A stretch of DNA of 10,354 nt, taken from NCBI GenBank assembly GCA_964424205.1, contig CAYRIF010000126.1:1-10354 (forward strand), written 5' to 3'. Positions 1-5,872 of this stretch are shown here, piece by piece. The notes under the pieces are model-generated. The model was not told the origin of the DNA and ran no database searches. It worked only from the letters and a program-made list of their open reading frames with translations. Source of the DNA: CAYRIF01 sp964424205. GTDB taxonomy: Bacteria > Bacteroidota > Bacteroidia > Cytophagales > Cyclobacteriaceae. The translations under genes were made by a program, and so were the position numbers. Positions within the stretch are counted from its first letter, which is position 1, and every line of letters starts with the position of its first letter.

Positions 1-176
1 TTATTAGCAAACTTTCGGATGCTGATTCAGAAAATGCAGAAACACTAGGGTGGTTAGAATTTGCAAAGGATGGTGAGTACATTTCTGAAACTGTTAAAAG
101 TGACTTGGAACAGAAGAATAGTGAAATCGGGAGGTTATTAAACTACATGATGAACAACCCCGATAAGTTCAAGTAA
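1..176 (+). CDS. Four-helix-bundle protein (S23/IVP-like), C-terminal fragment
   Basis: An open frame enters from the left edge (first full codon at base 3) and ends at TAA 174-176, giving 57 residues. The readable part has the pattern of the C-terminal half of the 'four helix bundle protein' family, first described as S23 proteins encoded within 23S rRNA intervening sequences: an LSDADSENAETLGWLEFA segment, then a GEYIS turn, a charged helix, and an ending close to MMNNPDKFK. Family members are usually about 115-130 residues, so roughly half is missing. In Bacteroidota they are common as free-standing small genes whose cellular role is not settled. The gene converges on fabG with 28 bp between the stop codons. 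Family assignment rests on remembered sequence pattern, not a search. Confidence 0.72.
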   Translation, partial: ISKLSDADSENAETLGWLEFAKDGEYISETVKSDLEQKNSEIGRLLNYMMNNPDKFK

Positions 177-210
177 CTAAGTACTGCTCACTGAAGACTG
201 AAAACTAAGT
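176..210. repeat. Array of five degenerate ACTnnnn heptamers
   Basis: Five consecutive 7-base units in strict phase read ACTAAGT, ACTGCTC, ACTGAAG, ACTGAAA, ACTAAGT. The first and last units are identical. The array starts on the last base of the four-helix-bundle gene's stop codon and contains the fabG stop codon (205-207, minus strand), so it fills the whole gap between the two converging genes. From memory, similar ACTGAAA-type runs are frequent between genes in Bacteroidota; that was not checked here. Function is unknown. Confidence 0.55.
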
Positions 211-951
211 CAACATCCCACCATTGACATGAATCACCTGCCCAGTGATATAGGTTGATAAATCTGAAGCTAAAAACAAAGTACAATTAGCCACATCTTC
301 TGGCGTGCCACCTCTTTTCATTGGGATGCTATCCCTCCATGCTTCTAAGGTTTTCTCCGCTAGATTTTCCGTCATTTTGGTTTCTATAAATCCTGGAGCT
401 ATGACATTTGACCTGATATTTCTTGAAGCAAGTTCTAGTGCCATGGATTTGCTGAAGCCAATAATTCCTGCTTTGGAGGCAGCATAATTGGACTGTCCAG
501 CATGACCAGCCACACCTACTATAGATGACATATTAATAATCGACCCACTTCTTTGCTTCATAAAAGTACGGGTGGCAGCTTTTACAGTGTTAAATACTGA
601 TTTTAGATTTATATTGATAACCTCATCCCATGCTTCTTCTGACATTCTCATCAATAAATTATCTTTGGTGATGCCAGCATTGTTTACCAAGACATCCAAA
701 GTCCCAAATTCGGCTACTACATCGGCAATTAGTTTTTCTGCTGACACAAAATCAGCGGCGTCTGATTTGTAACCTTTTGCTTTGATGCCTGATTTTTGTA
801 ATTCTTGCTCTAACGCATTGGCACTTTCTTCGCTAGAGAGGTAAGTAAAAGCAATGTTTGCGCCATGTTCGGCAAATTTTCTCGCTATTCCTTTTCCTAT
901 TCCTTTTGACGCTCCTGTGATTAATGCAATTTTCCCTTCAAGTAATTTCAT
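205..951 (-). CDS. fabG: 3-oxoacyl-[acyl-carrier-protein] reductase FabG
   Basis: A 248-residue cytoplasmic short-chain dehydrogenase that reduces 3-oxoacyl-ACP to 3-hydroxyacyl-ACP with NADPH in type II fatty-acid synthesis. It shows the Rossmann motif TGASKGIG (12-19), the NNAG motif (90-93) and a full catalytic tetrad N115, S143, Y156 and K160, in the same spacing as E. coli N110, S138, Y151 and K155. FabG-specific stretches include TKDNLLMRMSEEAW, APGFIETKMT and the C-terminal YITGQVIHVNGGM. Length is normal for FabG. I chose ATG 951 (MKLLEGK) over TTG 978, because a -7 promoter box covers 976-983 and the extra nine residues are not FabG-like. It is transcribed away from the kinase gene and is not in an acp/fabD/fabF cluster here. 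The SDR family is wide, so another 3-oxoacyl substrate remains possible. Confidence 0.93.
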   Translation of the reverse strand: MKLLEGKIALITGASKGIGKGIARKFAEHGANIAFTYLSSEESANALEQELQKSGIKAKGYKSDAADFVSAEKLIADVVAEFGTLDVLVNNAGITKDNLLMRMSEEAWDEVININLKSVFNTVKAATRTFMKQRSGSIINMSSIVGVAGHAGQSNYAASKAGIIGFSKSMALELASRNIRSNVIAPGFIETKMTENLAEKTLEAWRDSIPMKRGGTPEDVANCTLFLASDLSTYITGQVIHVNGGMLT

Positions 952-975
952 GTAGTGTTCGTTTTGGTTTTTTCT

Positions 976-983
976 CAAAAATA
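976..983 (-). promoter_or_regulatory. Bacteroidota-type -7 promoter element for fabG
   Basis: On the minus strand these bases read TATTTTTG, an exact match to the Bacteroidota primary-sigma -7 consensus TAnnTTTG. Transcription would start near 970, leaving a leader of about 20 nt before ATG 951. The -33 TTTG box is not clear; at the expected distance the sequence is TTAC. The box overlaps the alternative TTG start at 978, which argues against that start. Confidence 0.5.
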
Positions 984-1136
984 TACTTTCATTTTAATAA
1001 ATGTAACATTATCGTATAAAATTGGTTGATAAAGTTAAAGAATCGTGTTAATATGCATAATATTTCTTTTTTTAGAAGAAATCACGCAAAGCTACGTTAC
1101 CTACTTATAGCAATATATTAAAGGGCAAGATTGAAA

Positions 1137-3767
1137 ATGTCGAAAGACCAAAAAAATCCAAATATTAGAACCAAAGTAATGTTAGGCTTTAGCCTAGTGA
1201 TGTTTGGGGTACTCTTTGTTGGCGTTACAGCATATAAAAATTTTACAAAACTTGTTGATTCAGTTCAGGTACTTTCAGAACCAAATAACAAAGTGCTATT
1301 GCTTAATAATGTATTGCATGATATTTCAGAGGCTGAGATTTCTTTGCGGCAATATATTTTGGTTCCTAAAACGGTTACGATACAATCTTATGTAAACCAC
1401 TCCAAAAGGGTAATAGCAGGCATTGATTCCATCAAAGATATTGCTTCTCAAAATCCGAATCAATTAGTCAAACTTGACACGTTGACAATATTACTTCAGG
1501 AAAAACTAACAAGTGGTTACGATTTCTTAAAGATATATTCAAAAAAAAGAGGAGTGAATTACTATTCGAAGGCTTTGGCAGAGATTTCGGTAAAGAAAAT
1601 AGCTGCCAATGTGGATAATAGTGTGGCTAGGAACGACAATACGAAAGAGTTAAATGAGGCACTGCAAAAAATCGATTCTATTACTAATGCAAAGGCGAAA
1701 AAAGTGAAGAAGGGATTTTTAAGGTCAAAGAAAAAGAAAAGGGAAGATTCAATACGCATAGCGCATGACGTGCAAGTTGCAAGGGCTGAGGTTGAGAAAG
1801 TAGTGCAGGATTTGAAAAATACTGACAAAGCAGGTGTCGTGAAACAAACAGTGGTGAGCGATACGGTGGTGCGTAGTGTTTTGTCAAAGATTCAAGCAGA
1901 ATCTAAAAGAAGCCAAAATTTGCTCACACAACAGGAGCTGAAATTGATTAAAAAGAATGGAATGGTCTTGGATCAGTTTAAATCGCTGGTCAATGAGATA
2001 GTAGCAGACGAGGAAGTGGCTAGGGCTGAAAAAATTAAAAACGCCAATGATACTGCCAATAGGGCAATATGGATAATTGTGTTGACCGGAATTATTGGAA
2101 CCTTTAGTAGTGTGCTATTCGGTCTACTTATCTTAAATGATTTAAAAAGGAGGAATAATTATAGAAATCTGTTAATAAGTGCCAGAGAAACGGCCGAAAA
2201 TAACGCTAAAAACCAAGAGGAATTCCTAGCAAATATGAGTCATGAAATCAGGACGCCGCTGAATGCAATTCTAGGTTTTTCAGAGCAATTGGACAAAACC
2301 TCACTTGATGATGATCAATACGACTATTTGAAAGCTGTAAAAGGCTCATCGACCCATTTATTAGCAACGGTTAATGATATTTTAGATTTCTCAAAAATAC
2401 AAGCCAATAAATTGGCCATTGAAAAAATCCCTTTTCACTTTGATAAATTGTTGGAGGAAGTATACGCTACCTTAAAGTTAAAAGCGGCAGAAAAGAATAT
2501 AGAATTAAGATATTCGGTGGATAAAGACTTAGTACACGCACTCATGGGAGATCCTTTTAGGATTAAGCAAGTCTTAATTAACCTAGTCAATAATGCTATT
2601 AAGTTTACAAACAAAGGTTACGTCGCTGTGGAGGCAAAAAGGATTAAAGATTTTAAGAATGAAACCATTTTGGATATTCAAGTAAAGGATACTGGTATAG
2701 GGGTTTCTGCTGACAAACTGGAGAAAATTTTTAAAGGGTTTTCGCAATCTGATAATAGCACAACGCGTAAGTATGGTGGCACGGGACTTGGATTAACGAT
2801 CAGTAAAAAATTGTCAGAGCTGATGGGAGGAAAGCTTGATGTAAAAAGTACAGAGCATGTAGGATCAACATTTACGTTAACATTAAGTTTGAAAAAAGCA
2901 AATGAAAATACGGTGAAGAACAAAGAAGATGTGGCGGAAATAGATTTAAAAGTTTTTTCCAACAAACGCTTTTTAGTGATTGACGACGATCCGCTTAACT
3001 TAAAACTAATTAAGCTAATTTTTGACAGATGGCTGGTAAGTGCTGATTACCTGACCAATTCTAAAGTATCAACGAAATATATTGATGAAAATACCTATGA
3101 TATTATTTTGACAGATATTCAGATGCCTGAATTTAGTGGATTAGACATTGCCGCATATGTAAAGTCGCATGAAAACTTATTAAAGTCTAGAACGCCAGTG
3201 GTCGCATTTACTGCCAATGTGATGAAAGATGATTTGGATAGGTATCTTAAATTGGGGATTTCTGATTATCTCTTAAAGCCTTTTAAGGAAATTCACCTAT
3301 ATAACAAGCTGATTAAAGTACTTAAAATAGACAAGAAGAAAATAACCATTACGGAAAAGATAAAATCAAAAATTTCGGAAATAAACGCACCCAAAGACAA
3401 ACTATTTTCATTGGAAGAGATTAAAAAGTTCACGGACAACAATGATGAGGTTTTGTTAGAAATTTTGAACTCATTTGTTAAAAGTACGGAGACTTCTTTG
3501 AAAGAACTGAAGGTAGCCGGTGCTATGAATAACAGGGAAAGCATCAAGGGAATAGCCCATAAAATGCTCCCACTCCATCAGCACTTGAAAATGGAATTGG
3601 TACTACCGCAACTAAAAAAACTCGAACCTATGGACGCGGCACTAAGTGAGGAAGAGATTGCTAGGTTGCTTCAATTGTTATTGGAAAATTCTAATAGAAA
3701 TATTGAAGCTATCAAAGATGAGATTAAGACCTTGAAAAAGAGGATGGCAATACATGAGGTTAGCTAG
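1137..3767 (+). CDS. Membrane hybrid histidine kinase (sensor-HisKA-HATPase-REC-Hpt)
   Basis: An 876-residue inner-membrane sensor kinase. It has a TM helix at about 14-33, a helical periplasmic region at about 34-308 that begins like CHASE3 (LHDISEAEISLRQYIL), and a second TM at about 309-333. The HisKA domain carries phospho-acceptor H369 in NMSHEIRTPLNAILGF. The ATPase domain shows the N box (N485, N486), DTGIG (518-522) and GGTGLGL (547-553). The receiver has acidic residues D616-D618, phospho-acceptor D660, T692 and K714. A C-terminal Hpt domain (about 755-870) has H808 in GIAHKMLP, which lacks the glycine of the usual HxLKG motif. All relay residues are present, so a His-Asp-His relay to a separate regulator is expected. 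Start: ATG 1137 is preferred to TTG 1131; no good SD or exact TAnnTTTG box is seen. A lysine-rich stretch (186-202) in the periplasmic part is unusual. The stimulus cannot be read from the sequence. Confidence 0.93.
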   Translation: MSKDQKNPNIRTKVMLGFSLVMFGVLFVGVTAYKNFTKLVDSVQVLSEPNNKVLLLNNVLHDISEAEISLRQYILVPKTVTIQSYVNHSKRVIAGIDSIKDIASQNPNQLVKLDTLTILLQEKLTSGYDFLKIYSKKRGVNYYSKALAEISVKKIAANVDNSVARNDNTKELNEALQKIDSITNAKAKKVKKGFLRSKKKKREDSIRIAHDVQVARAEVEKVVQDLKNTDKAGVVKQTVVSDTVVRSVLSKIQAESKRSQNLLTQQELKLIKKNGMVLDQFKSLVNEIVADEEVARAEKIKNANDTANRAIWIIVLTGIIGTFSSVLFGLLILNDLKRRNNYRNLLISARETAENNAKNQEEFLANMSHEIRTPLNAILGFSEQLDKTSLDDDQYDYLKAVKGSSTHLLATVNDILDFSKIQANKLAIEKIPFHFDKLLEEVYATLKLKAAEKNIELRYSVDKDLVHALMGDPFRIKQVLINLVNNAIKFTNKGYVAVEAKRIKDFKNETILDIQVKDTGIGVSADKLEKIFKGFSQSDNSTTRKYGGTGLGLTISKKLSELMGGKLDVKSTEHVGSTFTLTLSLKKANENTVKNKEDVAEIDLKVFSNKRFLVIDDDPLNLKLIKLIFDRWLVSADYLTNSKVSTKYIDENTYDIILTDIQMPEFSGLDIAAYVKSHENLLKSRTPVVAFTANVMKDDLDRYLKLGISDYLLKPFKEIHLYNKLIKVLKIDKKKITITEKIKSKISEINAPKDKLFSLEEIKKFTDNNDEVLLEILNSFVKSTETSLKELKVAGAMNNRESIKGIAHKMLPLHQHLKMELVLPQLKKLEPMDAALSEEEIARLLQLLLENSNRNIEAIKDEIKTLKKRMAIHEVS

Positions 3768-3779
3768 CAGTAGATCAAA

Positions 3780-5138
3780 CTACGCCTCAATCCCAAACTG
3801 ACGAATTTTATTATAAAGCGTTTTACGATCGATGTTTAGGATTCTGGCTGCTTTGGATTTATTATATTTAACTTGTTCCAAAGTTTTCATTATCATTTCC
3901 TTTTCTTTCATCTCGGTAATCTCTCTAAGTGCTTTTCCTTCGTAATCCCCATCATCAAAAAAAGCATCCTCCTCTTTGGGAAACCTAATGGCTTCAGGTA
4001 GGTTGTCAGCGGTTAATATGGCACTGTGCTCCAGTAAAACAGCCCTTTTAATTACATTTTTGAGTTCTCTGATATTGCCTGGCCATGAATATTTTTTGAA
4101 TTTTTTGATAACATCCTTGTCTATCTCCAGGACCGTTTTCCCAAGTTCCTTACAGGATGCTTCAAGGAAGTGATTGGCAAATACCTCCAAATCTTCTTGT
4201 CTTTTTCTTAATGGCGGAATATTGAGTTGAAATTCATTAATTCTATGATAAAGATCCTCTCTGAAATCACCTGCAGCAATCGCTTTAGTCAAGTCTTCGT
4301 TGGTTGCAGTAATTAACCGTACATCAATGTTTATATCGACATTTCCTCCTACTTTTCTTACTTTCTGTTCTTGCGTCGCTCTTAAAATCTTGACTTGAAT
4401 TTCATAAGAAAGATTGCCTATTTCATCTAAAAACAAGGTACCGCCATTGGCAAGTTCAAATTGTCCTTTTTTATCAGTAGCTGCTCCTGTAAATGATCCT
4501 TTTACATGCCCGAAAAGCTCACTTGCCGCTAATTCATCCGATAGTGCGCCACAATCTATGGCTACAAAAGGCTTGTCGTTTCGCTTACTTTTGTCATGGA
4601 TAAGCCTCGAAATATATTCTTTGCCAGTACCACTATCGCCTTGTATGAGAATTGACATATTAGTAGGCCCTACCAAATCTATATGTTCAATAATTCTTTC
4701 GAAGGCAGTGCTTTTCCCACTTACAAATTCAAATTTTGCTTTTTTACTTCTAGCACCTCCTGCAATGGCTTTTTCTTGAGCAGATGCTAAGGCATTCTTA
4801 ATCGTAATTAGCACCTCATCAGGATTGATAGGTTTAGTGACATATTCAAAGGCACCCATCTTAATGGCATTTACTGCTGTGCGGATATTAGCATAGCTAG
4901 TCATTAATATTACAGGCGTCTGTGGTGTAATGTTCTTAATCTTTTTCAAAAGTTCCAACCCATCAATATCTGGCAGCCTAAAATCTGAAAGTACTACATC
5001 AAAGGACTCGTCTAAAATTGCCCTGATGCTTTGTTTTGCATCATAAACTTCTTTAACATCATATCCGTTTTTAGTCAAAAAGGACTTTAACATGATGCAA
5101 AACGTAGGGTCATCGTCAATTATCAGTATTTTGGTCAT
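3780..5138 (-). CDS. NtrC-family sigma-54-dependent response regulator (REC-AAA+-Fis HTH)
   Basis: A 452-residue cytoplasmic transcription activator of normal length for the NtrC/AtoC/ZraR group. Residues 1-118 form a receiver with D8-D10, phospho-acceptor D52, T80 and K102. The AAA+ domain (about 138-370) has Walker A GDSGTGK (167-173), sigma-54-contact loop GSFTGA (214-219, Ser for the usual Ala of GAFTGA), Walker B TLFLDEIG (234-241) with D238 and E239, candidate arginine fingers R293 and R299, and WPGNIREL (352-359). A Fis-type helix-turn-helix lies at about 424-450 (KAARILNIDRKTLYNKI). It should activate RNA polymerase with sigma-54 at distant enhancers once D52 is phosphorylated. It meets the hybrid kinase tail to tail with 12 bp between stops, so it is a plausible but unproven partner. 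A second, defective copy of its first 14 codons lies just upstream beyond a gap. Target genes are unknown. Confidence 0.94.
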   Translation of the reverse strand: MTKILIIDDDPTFCIMLKSFLTKNGYDVKEVYDAKQSIRAILDESFDVVLSDFRLPDIDGLELLKKIKNITPQTPVILMTSYANIRTAVNAIKMGAFEYVTKPINPDEVLITIKNALASAQEKAIAGGARSKKAKFEFVSGKSTAFERIIEHIDLVGPTNMSILIQGDSGTGKEYISRLIHDKSKRNDKPFVAIDCGALSDELAASELFGHVKGSFTGAATDKKGQFELANGGTLFLDEIGNLSYEIQVKILRATQEQKVRKVGGNVDINIDVRLITATNEDLTKAIAAGDFREDLYHRINEFQLNIPPLRKRQEDLEVFANHFLEASCKELGKTVLEIDKDVIKKFKKYSWPGNIRELKNVIKRAVLLEHSAILTADNLPEAIRFPKEEDAFFDDGDYEGKALREITEMKEKEMIMKTLEQVKYNKSKAARILNIDRKTLYNKIRQFGIEA

Positions 5139-5194
5139 ATAACCGTTAATTCTAAGGGTTTGGTTTTAAAATATAAATCTACTACAAAAGTTTA

Positions 5195-5204
5195 NNNNNN
5201 NNNN
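5195..5204. other. Assembly gap (10 N)
   Basis: Ten undetermined bases. Both flanks carry versions of the same sequence, so the true distance is unknown: it may be negative (overlapping contig ends that were not merged) or may hide most of a second regulator gene. Confidence 0.98.
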
Positions 5205-5246
5205 TCAAAACGTATGGTCTTCGTCAATTATCCTTATTTTATCCAT
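5205..5246 (-). pseudogene. Truncated second copy of the response-regulator start
   Basis: From ATG 5246 the minus strand encodes MDKIRIIDEDHTF and then TGA, which touches the gap. The intact gene at the same place has MTKILIIDDDPTFC. Five codons differ (2, 5, 9, 11, 14), and every one changes the residue or creates the stop; no difference is silent. That speaks against a paralog kept under selection and for decay or sequencing error. The base that makes TGA instead of TGC (5205) is the first base after the gap, so the stop itself is doubtful and a full paralog hidden in the gap remains possible. Confidence 0.4.
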
Positions 5247-5300
5247 ATAACCGTTAATTATTGGGTTGGTTTTAAAAATATAAATCTACTACAAAAGTTT

Positions 5301-5337
5301 AATAAAAAAGAACCCCCCATATGAATGGAGGGTTCTT
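5301..5337 (-). terminator. Intrinsic terminator reading leftwards, with no gene upstream of it
   Basis: A 13-bp stem pairs 5308-5320 with 5325-5337 around a 4-base loop. Read on the plus strand it has one C-A mismatch. Read as minus-strand RNA the same position becomes a G-U pair, so the stem is continuous, and it is followed directly by UUUUUUAUU (5309 down to 5301). The orientation is therefore clear: it stops minus-strand transcripts. No minus-strand gene lies between here and the lipoamide dehydrogenase gene. The nearest downstream start is the degraded regulator copy (ATG 5246). Confidence 0.78.
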
Positions 5338-5438
5338 GATGTTTTGGTTGATTATGGATATAATTTATTGGTTTCAATCATTTGCGCCAGAGGCGAAGAC
5401 TATTTGCTCAACTTCACAATCATTAAAAATTTAGAGAC

Positions 5439-5481
5439 TTTTATAAACCCTTTCAATCCTTGAAAGAAAGGGTTTATAAAA
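5439..5481. repeat. Perfect 16-bp inverted repeat
   Basis: TTTTATAAACCCTTTC (5439-5454) is the exact reverse complement of 5466-5481, with an 11-base loop. Outside the perfect arms GACTT/AAGTC can add more pairs across a short bulge. No T-run follows on either strand beyond the stem itself, so it is not a textbook terminator. It could be a structural part of a small RNA or an operator. Confidence 0.7.
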
Positions 5482-5625
5482 TTAAAGTCCCAACTTTAAA
5501 TCACTACTACTACTTTTATACTGCAATCACCCTACTACAAATGATTACAATATTTAAATCAATTAGTCTTTTCTAATTGTTTATCCCTATCAGAAAAACT
5601 GTGCCATAAAACATGGTAACTTGTT

Positions 5626-5669
5626 AAGTACTGATTATCAGATACTTATAAATTTTTTAAAATAAGTAT
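5626..5669. other. Two overlapping, mutually exclusive dyads
   Basis: AAGTACTGAT (5626-5635) pairs with 5637-5647 with one bulged base. ATACTTAT (5642-5649) pairs perfectly with 5662-5669. Both use 5642-5647, so only one can form at a time in RNA. They lie about 200 bp upstream of the dehydrogenase start and upstream of its likely promoter. A protein-binding site is therefore as likely as an RNA switch. Confidence 0.4.
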
Positions 5670-5828
5670 TGGAGATTTACGGTGATATTTTTGCACTTTT
5701 GAGCAGCAAAGTGGGGAATAATTCTACACCATAAATATTATTCAAATATGCTGATTGATCAATGAATAATTTACTAGACGTTTTTAATTTTGTTATGTTT
5801 TCATGCAGACAGTAAACTACAAATAGTA

Positions 5829-5836
5829 TAAATTTG
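5829..5836 (+). promoter_or_regulatory. Bacteroidota-type -7 promoter element for lipoamide dehydrogenase
   Basis: TAAATTTG is an exact match to TAnnTTTG. Initiation near 5843 would leave a leader of about 30 nt before ATG 5873. No clear TTTG is seen at the -33 distance, so the match rests on the -7 box alone. Confidence 0.5.
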
Positions 5837-5860
5837 CAGCAATAAAAATTGATAACTTTT

Positions 5861-5866
5861 AAAGGA
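5861..5866 (+). promoter_or_regulatory. Ribosome binding site deciding the dehydrogenase start
   Basis: AAAGGA lies six bases before ATG 5873. It supports MSAKYDLIVIG as the true N-terminus instead of the in-frame TTG at 5849, which would place this site inside the coding region. It is the only clear Shine-Dalgarno-like site seen in the window. Confidence 0.6.
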
Positions 5867-5872
5867 AAAAAC

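Larger units (their letters stand above)
5098..5301. repeat. Near-duplicate of the regulator's 5' end and leader, split by the gap
   Basis: Bases 5098-5194 (first 14 codons of the regulator plus its upstream DNA) recur as 5205-5301 in the same orientation, one copy on each side of the 10-N gap. Within the 14 codons there are 8 base differences. Between about 10 and 30 bases upstream of the ATG there are a few substitutions and three small indels. The outermost stretch of about 30 bases (ending ATAAATCTACTACAAAAGTTTA) is identical apart from one A. This is either a real tandem duplication or a contig-end artefact. Confidence 0.85.
5338..5828. other. Non-coding interval with several dyads, no credible gene
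   Basis: About 490 bp of AT-rich DNA between the leftward terminator and the promoter of the dehydrogenase gene. I find no convincing protein gene: the longest minus-strand frame (5677-5874, 65 codons) is low-complexity, hydrophobic and runs across the opposite gene's promoter. The interval holds a small GC-rich hairpin near 5385-5396 (GCGCC/GGCG), a 16-bp perfect hairpin at 5439-5481 and alternative stem-loops at 5626-5669. No tRNA or rRNA is visible. A minus-strand small RNA ending at the 5301 terminator is possible, but I see no exact TAnnTTTG box for it. Confidence 0.6.

Noticed and set aside
811..832. TGGCAC-N5-TCGC, resembling a sigma-54 promoter on the plus strand, which would fit the neighbouring sigma-54 regulator
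   Set aside because: It lies inside the fabG coding region on the opposite strand, misses one base of the -12 box, and has no gene properly placed downstream. A similar hit near 10107 in the DPP IV gene was dropped for the same reason.
1131..1136. TTG start at 1131 for the hybrid kinase
   Set aside because: An ATG follows two codons later and no ribosome-binding signal favours the TTG. The choice changes only two residues.
5439..5481. Terminator of the dehydrogenase or regulator gene
   Set aside because: It lies upstream of both genes and has no U-run after the stem on either strand.
5849..5872. TTG start at 5849 for the dehydrogenase
   Set aside because: It would add eight residues not found in the family and would put the AAAGGA ribosome site inside the gene. 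ATG 5873 gives the standard N-terminus.
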